64,000 bases of DNA from Georgenia satyanarayanai (GTDB lineage Bacteria; Actinomycetota; Actinomycetes; Actinomycetales; Actinomycetaceae), in the NCBI RefSeq assembly GCF_023715365.1, contig NZ_JAMBNZ010000002.1:124001-188000 (forward strand), in the 5' to 3' direction. The position numbers and the translations under genes are program-made. This document shows positions 30,308 through 38,508 of this stretch, piece by piece. Within the stretch, counting starts at the first letter, position 1, and the number at the start of each line of letters is the position of its first letter. The notes below the pieces were generated by a model that worked only from the letters and a program-made list of their open reading frames with translations, ran no database searches and was not told where the DNA came from.

Positions 30308-32112
30308 GCACCCGCCGCCGCACCCTCGCCGCCGTCCCCGCCGTGGGGGCGCTCGTCCTCACCGGCGCCGCGCTTGCCCAGGCCCAGCCCCTCGAGGCCG
30401 AAATGCTGGTCCTGCCGCCCTTCCACTCCGAGCTTGACCTCACCGGCGACGGCCAGGTCACCCCGGAGGACCTTGACCTGGTGGCCGGGCACCTCGGCTC
30501 CCCGGCCGAGGTCGCCCCCTGGGGCGAGGTCGCCGACACCGACGGCGACGGCACGCTCACCCTCACCGACCTCGCCGCCGTCTCCCAGCGGATCGTCTAC
30601 GACGACGGTCCCTTCGAGATCGTCGAGGCCTCGGTCCTCGACATGCAGGCCGCGATGAACGCGGGTGTCACGACCTCGGTCGCCCTCACCGCGGAGTATC
30701 TCGAGCGCATCGCGGCGTACGACCGCACGCTCGTCGACCCCGAGACCGGCGGCCGGCCGCTCAACTCGGTCATCACGACGAACGACGCCGCCCTGGACGC
30801 CGCGGCCGCCGCGGACGCGCAGCGTGCCTCGGACGGGATGACGAGCTTGCTCCTCGGGGTGCCCGTGGCAGTCAAGGACAACGTCAACACCCGCGACATG
30901 CCCACCACGGGCGGCTGCGGCTGCTGGGAGGACAACTTCACCGGCACCGACGCCTTCATGGTCGAGGGGCTGCGCGAGGAGGGCGCGGTCATTCTCGCCA
31001 AGGCGAGCCTCGACGAGTTCGCGTACGGCTTCGCCTCGGAGTTCTCCACGGGCGTCGAGCCCGGCGCCACGCTCCTCGTCGCCAGCCCCTACCGCACGAG
31101 CCGGACCGCCGGCGGTTCCAGCGGCGGGACGGGCGCTGCCCTGGCCGCCAACCTCGCCGGGATCGGCTTCGGCACGGACACCGGGGGCTCGATTCGCGTC
31201 CCGGCGTCCTACAACCAGCTCGTCGGCGTCCGCCCGACCGTCGGGCTCGTGAGCCGCGACGGGATCATCCCGCTCGCCCTCAGCCAGGACACCGCCGGCC
31301 CGATCACCCGCAGCGTCACCGACGCCGCCGTGGCCCTGGACGCCGTCGTCGGCATCGACCCGGTCGACCCGGTGACCGCCGGGCAGGCCGGCAAGGTCCC
31401 GGCCTCCTACGCCGCCTCCCTCGACGACGACGCCCTCGACGGCGCGCGGATCGGCTACCTCCCGTCGATGGTCGGCACCAACCCCACGACCGTCCGCCTC
31501 TTCGCCGAGGCTCGGGCCACGCTCGAGGAGCAGGGCGCGACGGTCGTGGAGCTGGAGCCGCCGGCCGGTCTCGCCGCCGTCCTGGGTGAGCCCAGCGGGA
31601 GCACCAACGAGTTCCGCCACGACCTCGAGAGCTACGTGGAGAACCACCTCCCGCCGCAGGTGACGGCGCGCAGCATCGAGGACATCCTCGCGACGGGCCA
31701 CTACGTCACCTCCCGCCAGCGGACGTACGAGCAGCGGGCGGCGGTGTCCGAGGAGACCTACGAGGCGTGGGCCGGCCCCGAGGGCAGCCACACCCTGGCC
31801 CTGGCACAGGGCAAGGAGCTGGTCACCGGGCTGCTCGAGGAGCACGGGCTCGACGCCCTCGTCTACCCCACCGGCACGCCGTACGGCACGCAGGGCACGA
31901 ACCTGCGGCTGAGCCCGAACACCGGGATGCCCGCGCTGAGCGTGCCGATGGGGCAGGCCACCGCGGAGGACGGCACGGTGCCCGGCGCGGGCGTCAACCT
32001 CGAGCTTCTCGGCCGTGACTACGCCGAGGGCACACTGCTGGGCCTGGCCTACGCCTTCGAGCAGGTGACCCAGGCGCGCACCTCCCCGGCGCTCTACGGC
32101 CGGCTCGGGTAA
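30304..32112 (+). CDS. Secreted amidase-signature enzyme with N-terminal dockerin-like domain
   Basis: 602 residues. Signal peptide 1-27. Two EF-hand-like dockerin repeats, DLTGDGQVTPEDL (45-57) and DTDGDGTLTLTDL (78-90), each have Asp/Asn-type calcium ligands and a following helix. The amidase-signature domain runs from about 105 to 600 with the triad Lys191 (VAVKDNVN), Ser272 in GGSSGG and Ser296 in DTGGSIRVPAS. It hydrolyses an amide outside the cell; the substrate is unknown. It starts at GTG 30304, coupled to the cohesin gene, and ends just where the convergent ribonuclease Z loses its C-terminus. Confidence 0.88.
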   Translation: MSTRRRTLAAVPAVGALVLTGAALAQAQPLEAEMLVLPPFHSELDLTGDGQVTPEDLDLVAGHLGSPAEVAPWGEVADTDGDGTLTLTDLAAVSQRIVYDDGPFEIVEASVLDMQAAMNAGVTTSVALTAEYLERIAAYDRTLVDPETGGRPLNSVITTNDAALDAAAAADAQRASDGMTSLLLGVPVAVKDNVNTRDMPTTGGCGCWEDNFTGTDAFMVEGLREEGAVILAKASLDEFAYGFASEFSTGVEPGATLLVASPYRTSRTAGGSSGGTGAALAANLAGIGFGTDTGGSIRVPASYNQLVGVRPTVGLVSRDGIIPLALSQDTAGPITRSVTDAAVALDAVVGIDPVDPVTAGQAGKVPASYAASLDDDALDGARIGYLPSMVGTNPTTVRLFAEARATLEEQGATVVELEPPAGLAAVLGEPSGSTNEFRHDLESYVENHLPPQVTARSIEDILATGHYVTSRQRTYEQRAAVSEETYEAWAGPEGSHTLALAQGKELVTGLLEEHGLDALVYPTGTPYGTQGTNLRLSPNTGMPALSVPMGQATAEDGTVPGAGVNLELLGRDYAEGTLLGLAYAFEQVTQARTSPALYGRLG

Positions 32113-32934
32113 CGGGCCTCGCGTCGTCGCCTGGTCCCGCAGCACCGTGAGGTCGGCGTACCGCGAGGAGAAGTGGCTGAGGAGGAGCGTGCGCGCTCCC
32201 CCGGCGGCGGCCAGCGCACCGGCCTGCCCGGCGGTGAGGTGGCGGTACTCGCGGGCGAGCCCGGCGTCCTCGTCGGAGAAGGTCGACTCGGCGACGAGGA
32301 GGTCGGCGCCCTCGGCGAGCTCCTCGGCCCCGGCGCACGGCGCGGTGTCCATGACGAAGGCGAAGCGCTGTCCGCGGCGGGGCACGCTCACGTCCTCGAG
32401 CGCCACCCCGCCCACGCGGCCCTCCCGCTGGAGCCGCCCGACGTCCGGGCCGCTGAGCCCCGCGGCGGCGAGCCGCTCCGGCAGCAGTGTGCGCCCGTCG
32501 GGCTCGACGAGGCGGTAGCCGTAGGTCTCGACCCGGTGGTGCAGCGGCCGCACCTCGAGGCCCGGCGCCACCTCCCCGGCCGCTCCGTGCGGGTGGAGGT
32601 GCAGGTCCAGCCCGGGCGTCGCGACGGAGACGAGCGCCCGGACCACCTCCTCCCCGCTCGTCGGGTAGTGGAGGTGGACGGGGTGCGTGACGCCGTCGAG
32701 CACCATCCGCGACAGCACGCCGGGCAGGCCGTAGCAGTGGTCGCCGTGGACGTGCGTGAGGCAGATGTGGTGGACGTGCGTGGCCGACACCCCGGCGTGG
32801 ATCATCTGCCGCTGCGTACCCTCGCCCGGGTCGAGGAGGTAGCCGCGCCCGTCCCACAGGAGCAGGTAGCCGTTGTGGTTGCGGGTGCGGGTGGGCACCT
32901 GGGAGGCCGTGCCGAGGACGACGAGCTCACGCAC
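32113..32934 (-). CDS. rnz: Ribonuclease Z, 3' end lost (no in-frame stop)
   Basis: About 274 recognisable residues from GTG 32934. The metal-binding THVHGDH (His61, His63, Asp65, His66), the substrate segment RNHNGYLLLWDG and the late LLLSHFSSRYADL are tRNase Z hallmarks; the enzyme matures tRNA 3' ends. Homologues continue for about 20 residues to a VAEDL/VP-type end. Here similarity stops at RDQA, next to the amidase stop, and the frame stays open on the minus strand through the whole amidase and most of the cohesin gene to 29764. The 3' end was probably replaced by a rearrangement or altered by an indel near 32113-32135. The end coordinate given is where rnz-like sequence stops, not a stop codon. 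Confidence 0.8.
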
Positions 32935-33003
32935 GGCCGGCCGCCGGGGGGCGGGAGGTCATGCCTTTGGATCGTCGTGGTGGAGTGCTCCGCATCGCTC
33001 GGC

Positions 33004-33612
33004 CTACCTCGGGCGGCGCGCCACGGCGAGGAACACCGAGTAGGTGACGCCCTCGCGGTCGATCGTGCCGCAGTCGCGCACGGCGACGTCGACGAGCCCC
33101 GCCGCCTCGAGCCGTGCGGTCAGCTCGTCCCGGTCGAAGCCGTCGTGGCCGTCGAAGTCGTGCTGGTGGAACTGGCCGTGCTGCGCACGGTCCAGGTCCG
33201 CGATGCACAGGTGGGCACCCGGCGCGAGCATCTCGGCCAGTCCGGCCAGGACCCGGTCCAGCGCCCGCACGTGGTGCAGGACGAGGGAGGCGACGGCGAG
33301 GTCGAAGCGCTCGCCCGGCACGTCGTCGGTCTCGAGGTCGAGGTCCCAGACCCGTCCGTCCGGGAGGCGCCCCGAGGCCACCTTCTCCGCGAGCACCGTC
33401 CGCATGCCGGCGGAGCTGTCCGCGAGTGTGGCCGGACCGACGCGCGCGCCGAGTGCCTCGGAGACGAGGCCGGTCCCGGCACCGTACTCGAGCAGCCGTG
33501 TGCTCGGGTGCAGCGGGACCGCGGCCGCGACGGCCTCGGCCACCTCCCGGGCGCGCTCCACCTTGGCAGGGTCGCGGTCCCAGTCGACCGCCTTGTCGTC
33601 GAAGTTTCCCAT
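33004..33612 (-). CDS. Class I SAM-dependent methyltransferase
   Basis: 202 residues. Motif I LLEYGAGTGLVSEAL (about 40-54) binds S-adenosylmethionine, followed by DLAVASLVLHHV and APGAHLCIADLD typical of Methyltransf_11-like enzymes. The substrate is unknown. ATG 33612 (MGNFDDKAVDWDRDP) fits a common start of this group. It lies 69 bp before rnz on the same strand and is divergent from the deaminase gene. Confidence 0.85.
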   Translation of the reverse strand: MGNFDDKAVDWDRDPAKVERAREVAEAVAAAVPLHPSTRLLEYGAGTGLVSEALGARVGPATLADSSAGMRTVLAEKVASGRLPDGRVWDLDLETDDVPGERFDLAVASLVLHHVRALDRVLAGLAEMLAPGAHLCIADLDRAQHGQFHQHDFDGHDGFDRDELTARLEAAGLVDVAVRDCGTIDREGVTYSVFLAVARRPR

Positions 33613-33729
33613 GGCTCCAGCGTGGCACACGCAAGGCCCGAGATACCCGACCACCGACCGCGCGCGACCGATAGCCTCAGGGGCACGCCGGCCGAGCGTG
33701 CCGGGCACCGCCGACCAAGGAGCACACGC

Positions 33730-34749
33730 GTGACCACGAGCGACCTGCAGGACTTCGTCGTCGGCCTGCCGAAGGCGGAGCTGCACCTGCACATCGAGGG
33801 CACCCTGGAGCCCGAGCTGAAGTTCGCCCTCGCCCAGCGCAACGGGATCGAGCTCGAGCACGACTCCGCGGAGGAGGTCCGCGCCTCCTACCACTTCGAC
33901 TCGCTCTCCTCCTTCCTCACGGTCTACTACGAGTCGATGCGGGTGCTCGTCACTCCTGACGACTTCTACGACCTCGCGACGGCGTACCTCACCAAGGCGG
34001 CGAGTCAGAACGTCCGTTACGCCGAGATCTTCTTCGACCCCCAGGCCCACACCTCCCGCGGCGTGCCCTTCGGCACGGTCATCGGTGGCCTGCGCCGGGC
34101 GCTGGTCGACGCGCGCCGAGACCTCGGCATCCACGCCGAGCTCATCATGTGCTTCCTACGTGACTTCACCGCCGAGCACGCGATGAGCACCCTCATGGAG
34201 TCCCTGCCCTACCGCGACTGGATCCTCGGCGTCGGCCTCGACTCCGACGAGCGCGGCAACCCGCCCGCGAAGTTCGCCGCCGTCTTCGCGCGCGCCCGCC
34301 AGGAGGGTTTCCTCCTCACGATGCACTGCGACATCGACCAGGAGGGCACCCACGAGCACATCCGCCAGGTGATCGAGGACATCCGGGTGGACCGGATCGA
34401 CCACGGGTCCAACGCCTTCGAGCGCCCCGAGCTCGTCGCGGCGATCAAGGAGCGCGGCCTCGGCCTCACGTGCTGCCCGATCTCCAACGGCTGGGTCGTC
34501 GACGGCATCAAGGAGACCGAGATCGTCGGCCTGCTCGAGCAGGGAGTCAAGGTCACCCTCAACTCCGACGACCCGGCCTACTTCGGCGGGTACGTCGCGG
34601 AGAACTACGTGCGCCTCGCCGAGGTCGCCGGCCTGGGCCGTGAGCAGCTCGTCCGGCTCGCCCGCAACTCCTTCGACATCGCCTGGCTCAGCAGCCGGGA
34701 GCGCGAGCAGTACCTCGCCGAGCTCGAGGCCTACGCCGCCGGCGCCTGA
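33730..34749 (+). CDS. Adenine/adenosine deaminase family protein (adenine deaminase-like)
   Basis: 339 residues from GTG 33730 with AAGGAG 7 nt upstream. Metal and catalytic residues are visible: His19 and His21 in ELHLHIEGT, HCDIDQEG, RIDHGSNAF and LNSDDPAYF. The segments LKFALAQRNGIELE, YYESMRVL and AEIFFDPQAHTSRGV resemble the adenine-deaminase branch (EC 3.5.4.2) rather than classical adenosine deaminase, but both share the fold and the distinction needs a tree. Its role is purine salvage in the cytosol. A TAGCCT -10-like box lies about 55 nt upstream. Confidence 0.9.
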   Translation: MTTSDLQDFVVGLPKAELHLHIEGTLEPELKFALAQRNGIELEHDSAEEVRASYHFDSLSSFLTVYYESMRVLVTPDDFYDLATAYLTKAASQNVRYAEIFFDPQAHTSRGVPFGTVIGGLRRALVDARRDLGIHAELIMCFLRDFTAEHAMSTLMESLPYRDWILGVGLDSDERGNPPAKFAAVFARARQEGFLLTMHCDIDQEGTHEHIRQVIEDIRVDRIDHGSNAFERPELVAAIKERGLGLTCCPISNGWVVDGIKETEIVGLLEQGVKVTLNSDDPAYFGGYVAENYVRLAEVAGLGREQLVRLARNSFDIAWLSSREREQYLAELEAYAAGA

Positions 34750-34919
34750 CCGGCGAAGGCGCCCCGGCCGCCGGGGTCCGGTGCGGCTGAAGCGCTCGGT
34801 GATCCGGCGGTGGGTGACGGAGAGGGCGAGCTTCCCGGCAGCGACCTCGGTCGGGTCGCCGGTGACGCGGTGCGGCCCGCGGCCAGGGCCCGCGTCCACC
34901 GGCCGCAACATGTGTTTGA

Positions 34920-34980
34920 GTCGTACTTTTCGCTCATCCCGAGGCGTGGGAAAGGGCGACGAATGAGCGGGAAGTGCGAC
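34920..34980. repeat. 18-bp inverted repeat, pairing as RNA with three G-U wobbles
   Basis: GTCGTACTTTTCGCTCAT (34920-34937) faces ATGAGCGGGAAGTGCGAC (34963-34980). All 18 positions pair if three G-U pairs are allowed (15 of 18 Watson-Crick), with a 25-nt loop. It lies in the 305-bp gene-free stretch between the deaminase and a convergent gene. A related motif (CGTCGCACTTTC) recurs at about 38419-38430. Confidence 0.7.
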
Positions 34981-34992
34981 GCAAGCGGTGAG

Positions 34993-35037
34993 GGCGTCGC
35001 GCCCCGGGGGGCGCGGGGCGTCGCGCCCCGGGGGGCG
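34993..35037. repeat. 21-bp direct repeat, period 24, in GC-rich intergenic DNA
   Basis: GGCGTCGCGCCCCGGGGGGC begins identically at 34993 and 35017 (21 bp each). Each unit is itself a small GC palindrome (CGCCCCGGGGGGCG) and could terminate transcription between the convergent genes. The rest of 34750-35054 holds no supported gene. Confidence 0.7.
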
Positions 35038-35054
35038 GGGGGCGCGGGGGCGGG

Positions 35055-35636
35055 TCAGTGTTTGCGGGCTTGTAGGAGCTTGCGCGCGCCCGCGAGCGCG
35101 GCGGCTCCCGCCAGCACCCAGGGCCCGGCGACGAGGACCGGGTCGATCCACTGGTGCTTGGCGTCCACCCGCTTGCTCTCCCGACGGGCGGCGAGGCCGT
35201 CGTGGGTGAGCTCGGTCCGGAGTCCGGTCTCGGTGACCGGGTTGTCGGGCCGGCCGCTCGCGAGGGACCTCACGTGGCTCTCGATCGCGTCGACCCGGTC
35301 CGCGGCGATGAGGAGCAGCCAGTGCGCGGCGCGCGCCTCGCTGTACCGCTCGTAGGAGTGGCCGCGGATGGCGCCCGACAGGCCGTGCAGCGGCGCGACC
35401 GTGCCGAAGACCGGGGTGAGCCTCATGTGCTCGATGGACCGCTCGCGGGGGTAGGTCTCCTCCTGCTGCTCGGGCAGGTCCCAGTGTGCGCCGGTCGGCT
35501 CGTCGCGCTCCTTGGGGAAGGAGGGCCGGTCGGCGGGGTCGAGGTCGACGCCCCACCCGGGGATCCGGGCGCGCAGCTCCTCGGCCGAGGGCACGGGCGG
35601 TGCGGCGGAGGTGTAGACGGGGATGCGCTCGCTCAT
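35055..35636 (-). CDS. Conserved hypothetical protein linked to a Zn-dehydrogenase
   Basis: 193 residues, not assigned to a family. The first ~150 residues are hydrophilic, Arg/Glu-rich; a hydrophobic stretch near the C-terminus (PVLVAGPWVLAGAAALAGA) could be a single membrane anchor, followed by KLLQARKH. It lies 13 bp downstream of the zinc-dependent alcohol dehydrogenase gene in the same direction, so the two are probably co-transcribed. I recall similar pairings in other actinobacteria, which suggests, but does not show, a role with that enzyme. Confidence 0.75.
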   Translation of the reverse strand: MSERIPVYTSAAPPVPSAEELRARIPGWGVDLDPADRPSFPKERDEPTGAHWDLPEQQEETYPRERSIEHMRLTPVFGTVAPLHGLSGAIRGHSYERYSEARAAHWLLLIAADRVDAIESHVRSLASGRPDNPVTETGLRTELTHDGLAARRESKRVDAKHQWIDPVLVAGPWVLAGAAALAGARKLLQARKH

Positions 35637-35649
35637 GGTGTGTCTCCTC

Positions 35650-36798
35650 TCAGCTCGCGCTGGGCACGATCAGGGGCTTGATGCAGCCGTCGAGCTTGGC
35701 CGAGAAGAGGTGGTAGCCCTCGGCGATGTGCTCGAGCGGGATGCGGTGGGTGACGATCTCGCTGGGCTTGAGGTGCCCGTTCCTGATGTGCTCGAACAGC
35801 CGCGGCCACTGCCGCTTGACCGGCGCCTGGTTCATCCGCAGGGTGAGGCCCTTGTTGAGGGCGTCGCCGAACTTCACGGCGTTGAAGATGGGGCCGTAGG
35901 CGCCCATGACGGAGACCGTGCCGCCCTTGCGCACGCCGTCGATGGCCCAGTTGAGTGCCACCGGTGAGCCGCCCTGGAGCTTGAGCTTGGCCGAGGTGAC
36001 GTGCTGGAGGAAGCTGCCGTCCGCCTCGGCGCCCACGGCGTCGATGGCGACGTCGGCGCCCAGCCCGTCGGTGGTGCGCTTGAGGTGGACGACGACGTCG
36101 TCGAGCTCGGCGAAGTTCACCGTCTCCGCGTAGGCGAAGGTGCGGGCCTTCTCGAGCCGGTACTCGAGGTGGTCGATGACGATGACCCGCGCGGCGCCCA
36201 TGAACCACGCCGTCCTGGCGGCGATGAGACCGATGGGGCCGGCGCCGAAGACCGCGACGGTGTCGCCCTCGCGGATCTCTCCCAGCTGGGCACCGAAGTA
36301 GCCGGTGGCGACGGCGTCGGTGAGGAGCACGGCGTCCTCGTCGTCCATCCAGTCCGGGATGATCGTCGGGCCGACGTCGGCGAAGGGCACCCGCACGTAC
36401 TCGGCCTGGCCGCCGTCATAGCCGCCGGTGGTGTGGGAGTAGCCGTAGATCCCGCCGACGGCGGTCGCGTTGGGGTTGACGTTGTGGCAGTTCGACAGCA
36501 GCCCACGGGAGCAGAAGTAGCACGAGCCGCACGAGATGTTGAAGGGCACCATGACGCGATCCCCCGGCTTGAGGTTCTGCACCGAGGAGCCGACCTCGTG
36601 GACGACGCCGATGAACTCGTGACCGAAGGTGGTCCCGACCCGCGTGTCCGGCATCATGCCGTGGTAGAGGTGCAGGTCGGAGCCGCAGATGGCGGCCAGC
36701 TGGACCTTGATGATCGCGTCGTTCGGGTGCTCGACCCGGGGGATGTCCTTCTCCTCCACGCGGATCTTGTACGGGCCGCGGTAGACCATCGCGCGCAC
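35650..36798 (-). CDS. Zinc-dependent alcohol dehydrogenase (formaldehyde dehydrogenase-like)
   Basis: 382 residues, MDR superfamily. Catalytic zinc ligands are in ICGSDLHLYHG and GHEFIG. The structural zinc cluster is CGSCYFCSRGLLSNC, and the NAD(P) site is VFGAGPIGLIAAR. The long insert after the zinc cluster (IYGYSHTTGGYDGGQAEYV) is typical of the glutathione-independent formaldehyde dehydrogenase-like group. The start is GTG 36798 (VRAMVYRGPYKIRVEE), with GGAGGA 7 nt upstream and the expected family N-terminus; an ATG at 36813 would add five residues. Confidence 0.92.
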   Translation of the reverse strand: MRAMVYRGPYKIRVEEKDIPRVEHPNDAIIKVQLAAICGSDLHLYHGMMPDTRVGTTFGHEFIGVVHEVGSSVQNLKPGDRVMVPFNISCGSCYFCSRGLLSNCHNVNPNATAVGGIYGYSHTTGGYDGGQAEYVRVPFADVGPTIIPDWMDDEDAVLLTDAVATGYFGAQLGEIREGDTVAVFGAGPIGLIAARTAWFMGAARVIVIDHLEYRLEKARTFAYAETVNFAELDDVVVHLKRTTDGLGADVAIDAVGAEADGSFLQHVTSAKLKLQGGSPVALNWAIDGVRKGGTVSVMGAYGPIFNAVKFGDALNKGLTLRMNQAPVKRQWPRLFEHIRNGHLKPSEIVTHRIPLEHIAEGYHLFSAKLDGCIKPLIVPSAS

Positions 36799-36826
36799 GG
36801 TCGTCTCCTCCATGTCGTCGGGGCAG

Positions 36827-37108
36827 TCAGGGTGACACGCGGCACGCGCGCCCGCGCGTCGGGAAACCGGACGCCTGGCCGGCTCGGGACGCGCTCCGTT
36901 GCCGCGGCCGGGCACGGTGGTACCACTCGCCGAGGAGCATGACGGCAAGCAGCACCTCGGCGCCGTCACCGCCGTAGTACAGGAGCTGCGCGCCGGCCTC
37001 GGGGTGCGCCGCACCGCCGTGGTGGTGCGCCTCCACGGCGCGGGCGTAGAGCACCCTGGCCGATGAGCCCAGTGACCCAGCCGAGCGCCGGCGGTCACGT
37101 CCGTCCAT
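36827..37108 (-). pseudogene. Remnant of a CtaG-like (cytochrome oxidase assembly) membrane protein
   Basis: A short 93-codon frame on the minus strand contains QLLYYGGDGAEVLLAVMLLG followed by EWYHRARPRQR. This resembles the last membrane helix and basic tail of caa3/CtaG-type proteins. The rest of such a protein (about six more helices) is absent. It has no ribosome-binding site or clean start, and most of the 380-bp gap is otherwise empty. It is best read as a decayed fragment; the identification rests on one segment only. Confidence 0.4.
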
Positions 37109-37178
37109 CCCCCGCTCCCTCCCCGTGGTCGGGCCAGGGAGCCTGCCACGGCGGACGGTGCGCAGCAGCAGGAACGGC

Positions 37179-38303
37179 TCAGCGGCGCTCGAGCCGGACG
37201 AGGACCTCCGCGTGCGAAGTCTGGGGGAACATGTCGAGAACCTGGCCCTGCACGGGCACGAGCGAGGGCATGGCGGCGAGGTCGCGGGCCAGGGAGGTCG
37301 CGTTGCAGCTGGAGTAGAGGACGTGGCGGACCCCGGACTCCTCCAGCCAGCCGGCGAGGGTGGCGCCGATGCCGCGCCGCGGCGGGTTGACGATGACGAG
37401 CTCGGGGGCTTCCGGGGCGGACAGCGCGAAGGCCGTCGCGTCCCCGGCGAGGAAGCATACGGACTCGAGCCGGGCGTCGAGGCGGCTGCGCTCGGCCGCG
37501 GCGACGGCCGCCTCGCTCGTCTCGATGCCCACGACCTCGCGTCCCGGCGCTGCGCAGTGGAGGGCGAAGCCGCCCACGCCGCAGTACAGGTCCCACACCG
37601 ACGAGGGCGCGAGCTCCTCCACCCACCGGCTCGCCTGGGCGTAGAGGGCGGCGGCGACAGCCGTGTTCGTCTGGAAGAAGCCCTGCGGGCGCAGGTGGAG
37701 GTCGACCTCTCCCAGGCGCATCGTGAGGGTCTGCTGCTCGGTGAGGACGATCTCCTCCGCCCCTTCGACCATGGCCTTGTGCTCGGGCAGGAGGTTGACG
37801 GAGACGACGGCGAGGCGCGGCAGCGCTGCGCGCAGGCCTGGGAGGTGCTTGCGGACCCTCGGCAGCGCCTCCGAGGAGCGCAGGACGAAGCGCACCATGA
37901 GCTCGCCGTGCGGGGACTCGGTGACGACGAGGTTCTTCAGCTCCCCGCGCCGGGTCGGGACGTCGTAGGGGGTGAGGCCCGCCGTCGTGATGAACCCGGT
38001 GAGCGCCTCGAAGGCGCCCCGGATGCCGGGGGCGATGATGCCGCAGGCGCGCAGGTCGTTGCCGCGGCCCTCGGCGTCGAGGATGCCGAGCGTGGGTGCG
38101 GCGAGGCTGCCGCCGACGACCATCTTCGCCTTGTTCCGGTAGCCGGCCTCCGCGCTGGCCAGCGGCTGGAGCCAGCCGAGCCCGCGGTGCGCGGCGAGCA
38201 GCGTGCGCACGTGCTCCTGCTTGCCGGCGAGCTGCTCGGCGTAGGGGCGGCCCATGAGGGTGCACGAGCCGCAGCGGGCGGCGTCGAAGTAGGAGCACTG
38301 CAT
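37179..38303 (-). CDS. rlmC: 23S rRNA (uracil-5-)-methyltransferase RlmC-like
   Basis: 374 residues. The N-terminal cysteines in MQCSYFDAARCGSCTLMG form the [4Fe-4S] cluster site of RlmC/RumB. The SAM motif is VWDLYCGVGGFALHCA, the Asn-Pro-Pro loop is VIVNPPRRGIG, and the catalytic cysteine is in LYSSCNATSLARDL. There is no TRAM domain, which separates RlmC from RlmD. It methylates a uracil in 23S rRNA (U747 in E. coli). It is monocistronic. Confidence 0.92.
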   Translation of the reverse strand: MQCSYFDAARCGSCTLMGRPYAEQLAGKQEHVRTLLAAHRGLGWLQPLASAEAGYRNKAKMVVGGSLAAPTLGILDAEGRGNDLRACGIIAPGIRGAFEALTGFITTAGLTPYDVPTRRGELKNLVVTESPHGELMVRFVLRSSEALPRVRKHLPGLRAALPRLAVVSVNLLPEHKAMVEGAEEIVLTEQQTLTMRLGEVDLHLRPQGFFQTNTAVAAALYAQASRWVEELAPSSVWDLYCGVGGFALHCAAPGREVVGIETSEAAVAAAERSRLDARLESVCFLAGDATAFALSAPEAPELVIVNPPRRGIGATLAGWLEESGVRHVLYSSCNATSLARDLAAMPSLVPVQGQVLDMFPQTSHAEVLVRLERR

Positions 38304-38400
38304 GGCCGCTCCAGCGTACGGCGGGGGGTGGCGCAGCCGCAGTAGAGATCCGTCACCTCGTGACCCCGGCCGCCCGGCCCGGGTTCCCCAGCAGCTGGCG

Positions 38401-38507
38401 GCGCACTTCCCGATCAGCCGTCGCACTTTCTGACGCCCTGGTGGGAGTCGAAGGGGCGACGGATCGCGCCGGGCCGCATCGCCCCGGGCCGCATCGCGCC
38501 GGGCTGG
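38401..38507. repeat. Intergenic repeat block with 15-bp tandem units
   Basis: Three 15-bp units (ATCGCGCCGGGCCGC and variants) run head to tail at 38463-38507. Just before them CGCACTTCCCGATCA and CGTCGCACTTTCTGA form a short direct repeat, and GCGACGGATCG can pair with the earlier CGATCAGCCGTCGC. The CGCACTT motif links this block to the hairpin at 34920. Confidence 0.65.
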
Positions 38508-38508
38508 A

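Noticed and set aside
29764-32100. Long minus-strand continuation of the rnz frame
   Set aside because: Beyond the rnz part it is only antisense of the amidase and cohesin genes, which have clear domains, signal peptides and coupled starts.
34731-34937. Minus-strand 68-codon frame in the deaminase-distal gap
   Set aside because: No ribosome site, no family and it overlaps the inverted repeat. Another frame there also looks protein-like but has no stop, so neither is supported.
38463-38507. CRISPR-like repeats
   Set aside because: The units are 15 bp in direct tandem with no spacers and no cas genes nearby.
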